64,000 nt of DNA from Aeromonas finlandensis (GTDB lineage: Bacteria; Pseudomonadota; Gammaproteobacteria; Enterobacterales; Aeromonadaceae). The notes beneath the pieces are model-generated. The model saw nothing but the letters and a program-made list of their open reading frames with translations, made no database searches and was not told where the DNA came from. Positions 42,477 through 51,922 of this stretch are shown piece by piece. The DNA lies in assembly GCF_000764645.1 (NCBI RefSeq), contig NZ_JRGK01000015.1, forward strand, positions 1-64,000, read 5' to 3'. Numbering within the stretch: position 1 is the first letter of the stretch; the number at the start of each line of letters is the position of its first letter. A program made the position numbers and the translations under genes.

Positions 42477-44642
42477 TCAGGATTGGGCGGGCATGGTAGC
42501 GCCTTGATCCCCGGTGAGCAACCGGCTCTCGTTGGCCAGATGCAGCAACTGATCCGCCAGCTCGCTGATGAGGTTGAGCTGCTGGGTCAGCATCAGCTGC
42601 TCCTCGCTGCTCTCCTGGTCATCATCGGGGGTGATCAGCAGGTTCTTGCTGCCGAGGGAGCTGGAGGGGTTGCCCGCCAGATGACCGGCGGCCTGCTCCA
42701 GGGTGTGGCAGATATGGTGGCGCAGCTCATCCAGCCCGTTCACCGCCTCCAGCTTGTCGCGATGGGCTCCCAGCGCCGAGATGTAGGAGAGCAGGGCGTG
42801 GTTGCGCCAGGTGAGGGTAAAGCAGAGATCGAGGAAGCGGCGACGCTTTTGCGGCTCCACCAGCATGCTCTGCCAGGCGGTGGCCAGCTCGCTGTCGGCC
42901 AGATGGGCGCTCTTGCGCGCCACCCGATAGTCGATGGACTCATCCCGCTGCTGGGTGAGGCTGCCCAGTACCGCCGAGAGGTAGCGGGCGTTGGCTGACA
43001 GGGAGTTGGCGATCAGGGTCGGCAGCCGCTTGTACTGCCAGTCCGGCCAGAGCCAGGCCACCAGTCCGTAGGAGATGAGGCAGCCGAGCAGGGTATCGAG
43101 CAGCCGCGGCCCCAGAATGGCAAAGCCGATGCCATCGAGCAGGTTGAACGCCATCAGCACATAGAGGGTGATAAAGCAGACCGCGGCGCTGTAGTTGTTG
43201 CGCACCTGGGTGAAGAAGAGGAAGCCAGCCAGCCCCATCACCACCAGCTGGACGTGCAGCTCGGGGAAGAGCCAGAGCACCGGAATGCCGACCAGTATCC
43301 CGACAAAGGTGCCGAGCATCCGCTGTACCAGTCGGCGGCGGGTGGCGCTGTAGCTGGGTTGGCAGACAAACAGCACGGTCAGCAAAATCCAGTAACCCTT
43401 TTCCAGATCAAAGGCTTGCAGTATGCCGTAGCCAATCACCAGTCCGAGTGATAAGCGCAGCGCATGGCGAAACACCATGGAGTGCAAGGTGAGGTGCTGC
43501 TTGAGCTGGGTCAGCAGCGGCAAGCGGGGTGGGCGGGCCAGCGCGGGCAGGTTTTGCGGCGCCTGCTCGGGGTTTTGCAGCCCCTCGGCGCTACCCAGCA
43601 GCTGGTTGATGCTGGCCAGATTGCGGCGCAGGAACTTCATCGGCGTCAGCAGGGTTTTCGGGTAGTGCTGCTTGAGGTGGGTGAACTCCAGCTGATCGCC
43701 GAGGGCCTCCAGCGTCCAGTGGATGCGCTTGTTATGGGCGTAGGGCTTGTGCACCAGAATGGCGTAACCGAGCCGCTGGCACGCCTCGGAGAGCTGCAGG
43801 AACACCTCCTGAAATCCTTCCAGCACGATGCCCTGCTTGAGCTCCGCTTCCAGTCGGCTGTAGGGGTAGTGGCTGGAGGTGGCGCGCTCGTGAATTTCCA
43901 GCGCCAGCAGGTAGAGACGCAGCAGACTGGCAAGCTCGGGGCTGGCCGGATGGCGGCGGCTCAGACGGGCGTTGAGGGCCGACTTGGTGAGGGTCAGCGC
44001 GCTCACCAGATTGATATTGAGCTGGGCCAGATTGTGGCGAATGGCCTGGGCGCCGTGCTCGTCCGCCGGGAAGAAGCGGGACTTTTCCAGCAGGTAGCGA
44101 CCAAGGGCGAAGTAGCTCTGGGCCAGCTGCTCGTGCAGGGTTTTGTAGGGCAGCAGCCAGAGCCAGATGAAAGAGACCAGCCCGTACCAGAGGGCGCCAG
44201 CCCCGAGCGCCAGCGGTTGGTAGAAGAGATCCGGCGCCTTGGCGGCTCCCAGCATGGTGTAGATGGCGATCAGCAGCGAGCCGAAGCTGATGGTGGCGTA
44301 GCGGGCACCGAGTGCCCCTACCATCACGAAGATAAAGGTGGAGCTGGCCAGCCCGATGGCAAATAACCAGGGGGTGGGGTAGAGATACTGCACGCACAGG
44401 GACGCAAACATGAAGCAGATGAGCGTCATGGCGAGGTTTTTGAGCCGCCCCCACAGGCTGTCGTCGGTCTCGGCGATGGCGCCCGCCACCACCCCGAGGG
44501 AGAGCAGTACGGTGAGCTGGATATTGCCGGTGACCAGGGTGAAGGCGAGCAGACCGAGAATGGCCAGCAGCACCTTGAGTGCGAAGTAGATGTGACTATC
44601 GGTCAGCAGTCGGCGCAGCAGGCCAGAGAGATCCATCGGCAT
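42477..44642 (-). CDS. yccS: YccS family (FUSC) inner-membrane protein
   Basis: A 721-residue protein with two similar blocks of about six hydrophobic helices (residues 1-180 and 390-540), each followed by a cytoplasmic domain, as in the YccS/YhfK TIGR01666 group of aromatic-acid-exporter relatives. Recognisable parts are [34 protein letters not shown] and [28 protein letters not shown]. The transport role is inferred from the family. Start at 44642; 44636 is equally possible. Confidence 0.88.
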   Translation of the reverse strand: MPMDLSGLLRRLLTDSHIYFALKVLLAILGLLAFTLVTGNIQLTVLLSLGVVAGAIAETDDSLWGRLKNLAMTLICFMFASLCVQYLYPTPWLFAIGLASSTFIFVMVGALGARYATISFGSLLIAIYTMLGAAKAPDLFYQPLALGAGALWYGLVSFIWLWLLPYKTLHEQLAQSYFALGRYLLEKSRFFPADEHGAQAIRHNLAQLNINLVSALTLTKSALNARLSRRHPASPELASLLRLYLLALEIHERATSSHYPYSRLEAELKQGIVLEGFQEVFLQLSEACQRLGYAILVHKPYAHNKRIHWTLEALGDQLEFTHLKQHYPKTLLTPMKFLRRNLASINQLLGSAEGLQNPEQAPQNLPALARPPRLPLLTQLKQHLTLHSMVFRHALRLSLGLVIGYGILQAFDLEKGYWILLTVLFVCQPSYSATRRRLVQRMLGTFVGILVGIPVLWLFPELHVQLVVMGLAGFLFFTQVRNNYSAAVCFITLYVLMAFNLLDGIGFAILGPRLLDTLLGCLISYGLVAWLWPDWQYKRLPTLIANSLSANARYLSAVLGSLTQQRDESIDYRVARKSAHLADSELATAWQSMLVEPQKRRRFLDLCFTLTWRNHALLSYISALGAHRDKLEAVNGLDELRHHICHTLEQAAGHLAGNPSSSLGSKNLLITPDDDQESSEEQLMLTQQLNLISELADQLLHLANESRLLTGDQGATMPAQS

Positions 44643-44780
44643 GAGACAGGTGAAACCCTTGATCGAAACGAGAGCGAGATAGTAACCCGCCAAGCGCGAA
44701 GTGGCCCTGATCCAAATCAGGGCCACTTCGCTTCATATCCTTGATTTACAACTTATCGTGACAAAAAACAGCGCCAATAA

Positions 44781-44802
44781 AAACCCCGCCGAAGCGGGGT
44801 TT
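44781..44802 (-). terminator. Terminator after yccA
   Basis: AAACCCCGC-CGAA-GCGGGGTTT, with TTTATTGG on the minus-strand 3' side. Confidence 0.75.
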
Positions 44803-44806
44803 CTGA

Positions 44807-45463
44807 TTAGTTGCGGTTGCCGCCAAGCAGGCTCAGCAAGCTCAGGAAGATGTTGTAGATGGAGACATACAGGGTGACGGTGGCAGAGATGTAGTTGGTC
44901 TCGCCGCCGCGCACGATCTGCTGGGTAGTCAGCAGGATGGCACCGGAGGAGAACAGCATGAACATGGCGGACAGAGCCAGGCTCAGGGCGCTCATCTGCA
45001 GGAAGATGTTGGCCACCATGGCCACCAGCAGTACCCAGAAACCGACGAACAGCATGCCGCCGATGAAGGAGAGGTCACGCTTGGTGGTCAGGGCATAAGC
45101 CGACAGACCGAAGAAGGTGAGCGCGGTGCCGCCAAGGGCGGTCATCACGATCTCGCCACCACCATTGTTCATATACATGTTGATGATGGGGCCCAGGCTA
45201 TAGCCCAGCAGACCGGTCAGGGCGAAGGTGAAGACCAGCCCCATGCCGTTATTCTGATTTTTCTGAGTCAGGAACATCAGACCGTAGACGCCGATCAGGA
45301 ACACGGCCCAGTGCAGCGGCGGCATGTTCATCACGGTAGCGACCCCTGCCACCACGGCAGAGAAGCCCAGAGTGAGGGAGAGCAGCATATAGGTGTTACG
45401 CAGCACCTTGTTGGTGTCGCGTACGGCACTTTGGGTGCCAGTGTAGATAGAACGGGTATCCAT
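44807..45463 (-). CDS. yccA: Bax inhibitor-1/YccA family membrane protein
   Basis: A 218-residue protein with seven hydrophobic helices. VLRNTYMLLSLTLGFSAVVAGVA begins the first span. GLMFLTQKNQNNGMGLVFTFALTGLLGYSLGPI is the family signature. It ends ISIYNIFLSLLSLLGGNRN, with the usual polar Asn-rich tail. In E. coli YccA modulates the FtsH protease. AGAGGACACCAAAG precedes the ATG at 45463. The neighbouring tusE and yccS echo the enterobacterial grouping. Confidence 0.92.
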   Translation of the reverse strand: MDTRSIYTGTQSAVRDTNKVLRNTYMLLSLTLGFSAVVAGVATVMNMPPLHWAVFLIGVYGLMFLTQKNQNNGMGLVFTFALTGLLGYSLGPIINMYMNNGGGEIVMTALGGTALTFFGLSAYALTTKRDLSFIGGMLFVGFWVLLVAMVANIFLQMSALSLALSAMFMLFSSGAILLTTQQIVRGGETNYISATVTLYVSIYNIFLSLLSLLGGNRN

Positions 45464-45672
45464 CTTTGGTGTCCTCTTGAGGTCCGGGTGAGACGGCGAG
45501 CGGCCGCCTCGTGATCGCTGTTTGTTACTGCATGTAATAGGCATTGTATGTAGAACAAATAGGGATGACGAGGAACAATTTCAAGCCACCTGCCATTTTG
45601 CTCCCGCACACTATCCCACAGGAAATATGTATTGCATATGAACGGGCCATTGACGTAGTATGCACGCCGTTC

Positions 45673-45760
45673 GGAGGGGTGGCAGAGCGGCTGAATGCAC
45701 CGGTCTTGAAAACCGGCGATGGGCGACCATCCGTGGGTTCAAATCCCACCTCCTCCGCCA
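45673..45760 (+). tRNA. tRNA-Ser (anticodon UGA)
   Basis: An 88-base tRNA with acceptor arms GGAGGGG and CTCCTCC, an encoded CCA end, and anticodon stem CCGGT/ACCGG around CTTGAAA (anticodon TGA). It has a long serine-type variable arm (CGATGGGCGACCATC) and T-loop GTGGGTTCAAATCCCAC. Confidence 0.97.
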
Positions 45761-45771
45761 TATTAAGAGAA

Positions 45772-45803
45772 AGCCCAAGCGATTCAATCGCTTGGGCTTT
45801 TTC
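45772..45803 (+). terminator. Terminator after tRNA-Ser
   Basis: AGCCCAAGCGATT/AATCGCTTGGGCT followed by TTTTTC. Confidence 0.88.
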
Positions 45804-45883
45804 GTATCTGCGTATCACCAGGCTGGCCATCTGAGGTTGGCTTGTTTGGCCTCACCCATGACGACAGTGATATCGATAATATC

Positions 45884-46351
45884 TCACTTGGGCTGCATCA
45901 GGTCGCCAGTCAGCTCGATCTCTACAATTATCCCTTGCTGCTTGAGCTGCTGAGCGATGGCGTTGAGATCGGTGCCCGGCTTGGCCTCCAGCAAGGCAAT
46001 ACCGCCACTGCTCTGGTTGAAGCGCAAGCCATGGCTAGTTGCCAGAGCGTGGGCCTTGGCATCGTCAGCCTTTACCAGCAGGGTGCCGCTAACAGTCAGT
46101 TCGGGGCTGGCGGCCCCCTCTAGCAGCACATCGCCGCGGTGCAGGGGCTGCGCCGGGATGTTGCCATCCACACTGTCCCCGCTTCGAGCGACCCGATTCT
46201 GGCGGCCATTGTCGGGTGTGAGGTAAGTCTTGCCGTTCACCTCGATCGTCTTGTACTGCTCGCCATCCATGGTCACGGACTCTGCGGCGCACAGTGCTCC
46301 GGAGAGAGGGAGCAACAGGGTTGCCAGCAGCAAGGTAACAGGTTTTTTCAT
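45884..46351 (-). CDS. Periplasmic chaperone of the kexin-like protease (ASP ORF2 type)
   Basis: A 155-residue secreted protein with signal peptide MKKPVTLLLATLLLPLSGALCAA. The mature part (VNGKTYLTPDNGRQNRVARSGDSV, GTLLVKADDAKAHALATSHGLRF, AIAQQLKQQGIIVEIELTGDLMQPK) corresponds to ORF2, the chaperone encoded after the Aeromonas sobria serine protease gene. In that system the chaperone guides folding, and its C-terminal end occupies the protease. It starts 18 bases after the protease stop, on the same strand. Confidence 0.85.
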   Translation of the reverse strand: MKKPVTLLLATLLLPLSGALCAAESVTMDGEQYKTIEVNGKTYLTPDNGRQNRVARSGDSVDGNIPAQPLHRGDVLLEGAASPELTVSGTLLVKADDAKAHALATSHGLRFNQSSGGIALLEAKPGTDLNAIAQQLKQQGIIVEIELTGDLMQPK

Positions 46352-46369
46352 GGTAATACTCCTAGCTTG

Positions 46370-48265
46370 TTAGTTGCCGTTTTCGTCGTGACCCAGGACC
46401 CGTAAAGACCAATTGAGCAATTTTCCCGGTTTACGGTTGTTAAACTCAACCAGATTGAGGAGAGGTAGAGCGGAGGTTTTAACAAACCGCCCTACCTGAT
46501 GTGCCGAGTTAGATACATCAGTGACTTCCAATCTCCACTCTCCCTGAGCCTGCTCTCCGTAAAACTTGTTGCTGAGCAAACGCATGTCGTTCAACCCTTT
46601 GGTGTTTGTAAAGCCCAGCGTTTTCATATCAAGTGATTGCCCGATCAGACTGTTGAAGGGGTTGAGCAGTATGCTGCGGGTACCAGAGGGGGAGACCAGT
46701 TCAATCAGCAGATCGGATAGTCGCTGGTGCTCCAGATTAACCATGACTTGCACCGCTTCCACCTGCAAAGGGGCTGCAATATTCGTGGTCGAGCTGGTTG
46801 GTTGGGCGCCCACATCGGGTATCTCTGCTTCCTCTTCGTGGACGTAGGTCTTCTGCCATGGCAATTGTACCAGCGGGGGCAGTGGAATATGGTTTGCTGC
46901 CATCTTGAGTGCTTTATTGACATCGATCAGACCAAAACCGTAGGTAGGGCTAAACCACATGCCAGCAGCGTTGCGCTCCCATCCCTCCAGCCCTTTGACT
47001 TGCCGCTCTCTGCCGCTGTTGGTGGTATAGCTGACCATCACTGGCTGCTGATCGGCATCGATCCGGGTAGCGCTGCGAGCCAGCAGATCGCGCAGATCCC
47101 GTACTGACAGGTCCGGGTAGGCGGACATCAGCAGGGCCATGGCCCCCGAGGTGTTGGGGGTGGCGGCGGAGGTGCCGTTCATCCTACCGTTGTAGTTGCA
47201 CTCTTTATCCAGCTTGTCATTTTGATGTAACCGATTAGGGCTTGGCCACAAAACACTGTTGTAGCCCATATCGCAACCAGGCAGATCCGTCGTGACTATA
47301 GCGGGGGAGTCGGTACCGTATTCACCACCCGGGGCGCTGATAAACACATTGCTGCCGACACTGGAGTAGGAGGAGCGCTTGCCGTCTGCATTGATGGCAC
47401 TGACCACCAGATTCCAGAAGTTGGTATTGGATGAGTCTAAGTTACTATTTTCAAATGGCAGTGTGGGCTTAGGGTCATTACGGTAGTAAGTATATCCCCT
47501 CACTTTTATTTGTCTGAAGCCGTTTCCGGCTGCCTTGATATAGGCTGCCTTCCCCTGGAGGGTGTTTCGCTCTAACAACTCTTCGCGTTGTAGCATATGC
47601 ATCGCATTTGAGTCGTTGGGCGAAGGGGCCAAGTTGATGGATGTTGGATATAAAAGGCTAAGACCATAGCTTTGGTTGAAGATACGGTTATCATGGCTGG
47701 GATATTTATCAACACCATGGGATTTAAGAAAAGTATCTTGCGTCTGTACCGCAAGGTAGTTGTAACCTTGTAGTCTTGCCTTTGGCGCAATGCCCAAGGT
47801 GCCTATCCCATTATCGGCGGAAGCAATGATACCACCGACAGAAGTGCCGTGCGCATCCTTCCAATAGGTTGGGGTGGGATCGTTGGAGCCGTCCACAAAG
47901 TTATATGAGCCCTCGCGAATATTTTCCTTAAGATTTGGGTGGTGGATAGCCAGCCCATCATCCACTACCGCCACATTGATACCCTGGCCCAGTATGCCGG
48001 TACGATGGGCCCACCAGAGGTTGAGGTCGTTGCCTGACTTACCACCGCGTTTGCTGAAGGCATCCTGACCGGTGTTGAGGAGGTGCCACTGCTGATCCTG
48101 CAGGGGATTATCGCCCGGCAGGCAGCGTTCGCTGCTGTTGCGGCCGATATCGATATCACTTTCTCTACCCGTGAGTGGCTGGCAATTTGGATCTGCCTGA
48201 ACGAATGCGCTGGGCAGCGTCGACAGCAGTGCTGTGATTGCCAGTGCTAACGATGTTTGCTTCAT
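46370..48265 (-). CDS. aspA: Kexin-like extracellular serine protease (Aeromonas serine protease)
   Basis: A 631-residue subtilase of the kexin branch. The signal peptide ends at about residue 24 (FVQA/D). The catalytic residues are Asp102 (VAVVDDGLAIHHPN), His139 (KDAHGTSVGG) and Ser366 (MNGTSAATPNTSG), with the oxyanion Asn in KAAGNGF. A P-domain follows after about residue 480 (VNLEHQRLSDLLIELVSPSGTRSILL, GEWRLEVTDV). It matches the secreted A. sobria-type ASP toxin, slightly longer than the roughly 624-residue reference as I recall it, with extra residues between His and Ser. It has no N-terminal propeptide and relies on the downstream chaperone. Confidence 0.9.
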   Translation of the reverse strand: MKQTSLALAITALLSTLPSAFVQADPNCQPLTGRESDIDIGRNSSERCLPGDNPLQDQQWHLLNTGQDAFSKRGGKSGNDLNLWWAHRTGILGQGINVAVVDDGLAIHHPNLKENIREGSYNFVDGSNDPTPTYWKDAHGTSVGGIIASADNGIGTLGIAPKARLQGYNYLAVQTQDTFLKSHGVDKYPSHDNRIFNQSYGLSLLYPTSINLAPSPNDSNAMHMLQREELLERNTLQGKAAYIKAAGNGFRQIKVRGYTYYRNDPKPTLPFENSNLDSSNTNFWNLVVSAINADGKRSSYSSVGSNVFISAPGGEYGTDSPAIVTTDLPGCDMGYNSVLWPSPNRLHQNDKLDKECNYNGRMNGTSAATPNTSGAMALLMSAYPDLSVRDLRDLLARSATRIDADQQPVMVSYTTNSGRERQVKGLEGWERNAAGMWFSPTYGFGLIDVNKALKMAANHIPLPPLVQLPWQKTYVHEEEAEIPDVGAQPTSSTTNIAAPLQVEAVQVMVNLEHQRLSDLLIELVSPSGTRSILLNPFNSLIGQSLDMKTLGFTNTKGLNDMRLLSNKFYGEQAQGEWRLEVTDVSNSAHQVGRFVKTSALPLLNLVEFNNRKPGKLLNWSLRVLGHDENGN

Positions 48266-48988
48266 TATTTTTCAACTCCATATGAATCGCACCTTCCTGG
48301 GTGCGGATGAAATCTATACAGAGAAAAAGTGGGATTCAAAATGGGCTTTTTTTGATGTTTTGAGACACTTCAAAGAAATAAAATCTCATTTGTGGTAGGT
48401 ATTTCAATGAAGCGGGAAATGTGATTAATTGAAAAGGTCGCGTGACTTTTGTTATTGATCTTTTTGTTTTTATAATGAGGTTTTTTATCGTCCGTGTTGT
48501 ATTGAACGATAAGCGATGGCTGCAAATAAAAAGCAAAAAAAATTAAGTGGCGAGCCATTACAATAACAAAATAATCAATTAATTTTTGAGGAAGATACCC
48601 GGCTCGGCATTTCTGATTATCAGGTGAGGCAGCGGTTTTTATATTGATTTTATATTTTAATAGTGATTTTTGTTATATCTGACAGACGTGGTTTCCAGAA
48701 TTAGTCATCAAGACAACACTGCCCCAGCCTTGGGTTGCAGTCGTACTTGGGATTTTCTTACAGGTAGACCAAGGGTGTTCAGTTTGTTTATCTCGCTCAC
48801 ATACAGGTATTGTGGACAGTGAGTGATGAGGTGACGCGCCTTGCCCATGAATGATGACGTGAAGGGGGGAGCAGAGAACCGTCACCTCAGCAAACCACAT
48901 CGATTTGGGCAACAACGCCGCGGTTTGGTTGCTGGGTTGCCTGAAAGCAGCCAGAGAAAAGTGAGATCATCTGGGCGATGCTCATTCA
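48266..48988. other. AT-rich intergenic region upstream of aspA
   Basis: About 720 bases with no supportable gene. The part nearest aspA (48300-48670) is very AT-rich and must hold its promoter; no hexamer pair stands out. Short frames on either strand (for example 48673-48915 minus) lack ribosome sites and family resemblance. Confidence 0.6.
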
Positions 48989-49016
48989 AGAGAGGGGCGA
49001 ACTGCCCCTCTCTTTT
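48989..49016 (+). terminator. Strong hairpin with plus-strand T-run
   Basis: AGAGAGGGGC/GCCCCTCTCT with loop GAACT is followed by TTTTTG on the plus strand. On the minus strand the tail is CTTGAATG, so it is a better terminator for a plus-strand transcript, although the neighbouring iolA ends here from the other side. Confidence 0.65.
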
Positions 49017-49030
49017 TGTGGGATTGTTCG

Positions 49031-50542
49031 TTATCCCATCGTCGGCATGGTAAAGCTGCCTGTGTGCTGTTCGAGTCGTACGCTTGTGGGCCAGCGGCTC
49101 GTGATGGTCTTCATTCGGGTGTAAAACCGCACCCCATCGTTACCATGTACATTCAAGGGTCCAAAGATGGATCGTTTCCAGCCACCGAAGCTATGGAATG
49201 CCATTGGCACAGGGATGGGCACATTGATTCCGACCATGCCTGCCTGGACTTCTTCGCTAAACTGGCGAGCAGTATCGCCATCACGGGTAAAGATGGCCGT
49301 ACCATTACCATATTGGTGGCGATTGATTAATGTGACAGCTGTGCGGTAGTCAGGCGCGCGGACTATGCACAAAACAGGGCCGAAAATCTCTTCCTGATAG
49401 ATGCTCATCTCAGGGGTGACCCTGTCAAACAGGGTTGGGCCAACGAAGAAGCCCTGTTTGTGAGTGGGGACGGTAAAGCGGCGGCCATCAATGCAAAGCG
49501 TGGCCCCCTGTTCGACCCCCTGGTCAATATACTCAATGATCTTGGCTCTATGCTGGGCAGAAATCACCGGACCCATATCATTCTCCCGGCCTTCGGTGAT
49601 CCCTGGCCCGACTCGCATCTGAGCGATGCGATTTTTGAGTCCGGAAACCAGGTTATCAGCCACTTCATCGCCCACTGCGACGGCAACAGACAGCGCCATG
49701 CAGCGTTCACCGGCTGCACCGTAGGCCGCGCCCATGATGGCTGAAAGTGTCTGTTCCATATCTGCATCCGGCATCACTATGCAGTGATTTTTGGCTCCTC
49801 CCAGCGCCTGGCAGCGTTTCCCATGTGCGGATGCAACTGAATATATGTATTCGGCAATGGGAGTAGAGCCCACAAAGCTCACCGCCTGGACTCGTTCGTC
49901 GGTCAGCAGTACATCCACGGCCTCTTTGTCACCATTGACAACGTTAAATACTCCATCCGGCAGCCCTGCCTCCTGAAGCAACTGTGCTAATCGTAACGCC
50001 AATGAGGGATTCTTCTCCGAAGGCTTGAGTACGAAGGTGTTACCGGTAGCCAAGGCGATTGGGAACATCCACATGGGTACCATGGCCGGAAAGTTGAATG
50101 GGGTAATCCCGGTGCATACACCGAGGGGTTGCATCAGAGAGTGGCTGTCGACACCGGTGCCGACGTTGGCGGAGTGTTCACCTTTTTGCAGATGAGGAAT
50201 GCCACAGGCAAACTCCACCACTTCTAGACCACGGGTCAGTTCACCCTGAGCATCAGAGAATACCTTGCCATGCTCTTCGCTGATAAGGCGGGCTAACTCA
50301 TCTCGTTTGGTTTCCAGCAATGCTTTGAACTGAAACAGGATTCTGGCTCGACGTAGTGGAGGTGTTTGCGACCAGGCAGGGAAGGCAGTGTGGGCAACGG
50401 CAATGGCCTGGCGAACTTCATCGGCCGAGCTCAGAAATACCTGGCGTATCGGTTCGCCCAGCGCTGGATTGAAAATGGGGGCAATACGCTTGCTGAGGCT
50501 GGCGGTGATGGCGCCACCGATGTAATTCTGTACGATGTCCAT
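49031..50542 (-). CDS. iolA: Methylmalonate/malonate-semialdehyde dehydrogenase (CoA-acylating)
   Basis: A 503-residue aldehyde dehydrogenase that converts malonate semialdehyde to acetyl-CoA and CO2, the last inositol step. Seen: YIGGAITAS start, TPFNFPAMVPMWMFPIALATGN, VNGDKEAVDVLLTDERVQAVSFVGSTPIAEYIY, the catalytic Cys in GAAGERCMALS, and EEIFGPVLCIVRA and FGGWKRSIFG. The CoA-acylating MmsA/IolA wording is clear. The ATG at 50542 has AGAGAGATCG upstream; a longer frame to 50683 runs over operator sequence. It is transcribed divergently from iolR. Confidence 0.92.
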   Translation of the reverse strand: MDIVQNYIGGAITASLSKRIAPIFNPALGEPIRQVFLSSADEVRQAIAVAHTAFPAWSQTPPLRRARILFQFKALLETKRDELARLISEEHGKVFSDAQGELTRGLEVVEFACGIPHLQKGEHSANVGTGVDSHSLMQPLGVCTGITPFNFPAMVPMWMFPIALATGNTFVLKPSEKNPSLALRLAQLLQEAGLPDGVFNVVNGDKEAVDVLLTDERVQAVSFVGSTPIAEYIYSVASAHGKRCQALGGAKNHCIVMPDADMEQTLSAIMGAAYGAAGERCMALSVAVAVGDEVADNLVSGLKNRIAQMRVGPGITEGRENDMGPVISAQHRAKIIEYIDQGVEQGATLCIDGRRFTVPTHKQGFFVGPTLFDRVTPEMSIYQEEIFGPVLCIVRAPDYRTAVTLINRHQYGNGTAIFTRDGDTARQFSEEVQAGMVGINVPIPVPMAFHSFGGWKRSIFGPLNVHGNDGVRFYTRMKTITSRWPTSVRLEQHTGSFTMPTMG

Positions 50543-50580
50543 TCGATCTCTCTCTTGGCTGATGGTCACGGGAATTAAAT

Positions 50581-50594
50581 GAAATATAAATTTC
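50581..50594. promoter_or_regulatory. Palindrome GAAATATAAATTTC upstream of iolA
   Basis: GAAAT-ATAA-ATTTC is a perfect 5-bp inverted repeat with 4-base centre, 38 bases before the iolA ATG. The same pattern occurs at 54095-54108 and, with one change, at 59740-59753. Candidate operator for the RpiR-type regulator. Confidence 0.55.
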
Positions 50595-50623
50595 ACGTTT
50601 ATACTATTTGAAATTAATGGTCC

Positions 50624-50636
50624 TTTTTGTGATCCA
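50624..50636 (-). promoter_or_regulatory. TGGATCACAAAAA element (iolA-iolR region)
   Basis: The minus strand reads TGGATCACAAAAA, identical to 51777-51789 upstream of iolD. The GATCACAAAA core recurs at 59759-59768. It may be an activator or repressor site. Confidence 0.4.
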
Positions 50637-50919
50637 TCCAACATTGTTGAGACCCATCTCTGCAGATGAGAGGTTGGTTCCACTTTACCCCCTGTCTCCC
50701 CTCAACAGTTACGAAATGGTTTACAGTTTTTCACGATATGAAAGAATGGTTGTTCCATTACTGCTGACAGGGAGTGCGATGCTGTGGCAGATAATAAAGC
50801 CGGGCTTTTTGAGTGTGTTTTCTGATTAATCCATTTCAATTTATTTGATATCGATGTGGAAATTTTGACAGGCCGGTTGGCGGCTCGGTACATATGGTTG
50901 CAACAGGTTGGAGAGCATA

Positions 50920-51774
50920 ATGACAGTGGCGAAGAATCTAGCTGAATTACAAGATCAGATCCGGTCCCGTTATGGTGAGCTGAGCAAACGCTTACAGCAG
51001 GTAGCCAAGTATCTGATAGATAATAAAAATATAGTGGCCATGCAAACCGTAGCGGTGATCGCCAAGGAGGCTGGTGTTCCCCCTTCAACCTTGATCCGGT
51101 TTGCCAGTAACTTTGGATTCAACGGTTTCAATGAAATGAAACAAATCTTTCGTCTTGATCTGGTCAAAGAGACAGCGAGCTATACGGAGCGTGCCCGTCT
51201 GTTTCGTGAGATGGACGGGGGGGCTGAGGTGGAGCAACCTCACCATATTTTGCAAGAGTTTGTGCGAGCAAATACTCAGTCCATGCAGCAGTTGGTACTT
51301 CATACGCCGGACGTTGAACTGAGTCAGGCCATTTCCCTGTTGCAAGAGGCTGACACTATTTATGTGATTGGTTCACGTCGCTCTTTTAGTGCTGCAGTTT
51401 ACCTTCGTTATGCACTTGGTCATTTGGAGCGTCGCACCGTGTTGCTCGATGGTCTGGGGGGCATGCTGGCTGAGGAGTCTGCTTTGATGAATAGCCGGGA
51501 TGTGGTGATCTCTATCAGTTTTACGCCATATGCGGATGAAACACTGATGGTGAGTGAGAAAGCCGCTCAGGTTGGTGCCAGTCAAATCGTGATTACAGAT
51601 AGCCAAATAAGCCCCCTCGCTTCCCTGAGCGATGTCTGCTTTGTGGTAAAAGAGGCCCAGGTGGGGGCATTCCGTTCCCAGGCTGCGACGTTATGTTTGC
51701 TGCAGTCGCTGGCTGTGGGGCTTGCTTTCAAGAAGAGTGAAGAGGTCGCCGGGCAAGGTACCATCGTTTCGTAA
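50920..51774 (+). CDS. iolR: MurR/RpiR family regulator of inositol catabolism (IolR)
   Basis: A 284-residue regulator. The N-terminal RpiR HTH is LSKRLQQVAKYLIDNKNIVAMQTVAVIAKEAGVPPSTLIRFASNFGFNGFNEMK. The C-terminal sugar-isomerase (SIS) domain has DTIYVIGSRRSFSAAVYLRYALGHL, DVVISISFTPYADETLMVSEKA and IVITDSQISPLA, which would bind a phosphorylated inositol intermediate. The ATG at 50920 follows GGAGAGCATA; an upstream in-frame TTG is less likely. Its position between iolA and iolD points to control of this cluster. Confidence 0.88.
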   Translation: MTVAKNLAELQDQIRSRYGELSKRLQQVAKYLIDNKNIVAMQTVAVIAKEAGVPPSTLIRFASNFGFNGFNEMKQIFRLDLVKETASYTERARLFREMDGGAEVEQPHHILQEFVRANTQSMQQLVLHTPDVELSQAISLLQEADTIYVIGSRRSFSAAVYLRYALGHLERRTVLLDGLGGMLAEESALMNSRDVVISISFTPYADETLMVSEKAAQVGASQIVITDSQISPLASLSDVCFVVKEAQVGAFRSQAATLCLLQSLAVGLAFKKSEEVAGQGTIVS

Positions 51775-51776
51775 AG

Positions 51777-51789
51777 TGGATCACAAAAA
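51777..51789 (+). promoter_or_regulatory. TGGATCACAAAAA element upstream of iolD
   Basis: Thirteen bases identical to the minus strand at 50624-50636. They start just after the iolR stop, in the only space available for an iolD promoter (51775-51922). Confidence 0.4.
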
Positions 51790-51922
51790 TTGTATTTGTT
51801 TCATTTTTGTCTTTAAGTGGAAGATTTGTTCTATAGAGTAACGCTATTGCCCGTGTCGATTCTTCGCAGAGAGGATACTTGGCCCATGGTGGGGACACGG
51901 AGACCGATAGCAGGGAGTCTCT

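Noticed and set aside
48673-48915. An 80-codon minus-strand frame upstream of aspA
   Set aside because: No Shine-Dalgarno, no family resemblance and an unlikely amino-acid mix; left as intergenic.
48841-49053. A 70-codon plus-strand frame ending near iolA
   Set aside because: It runs straight through the strong hairpin at 48989-49016 and has no clear ribosome site.
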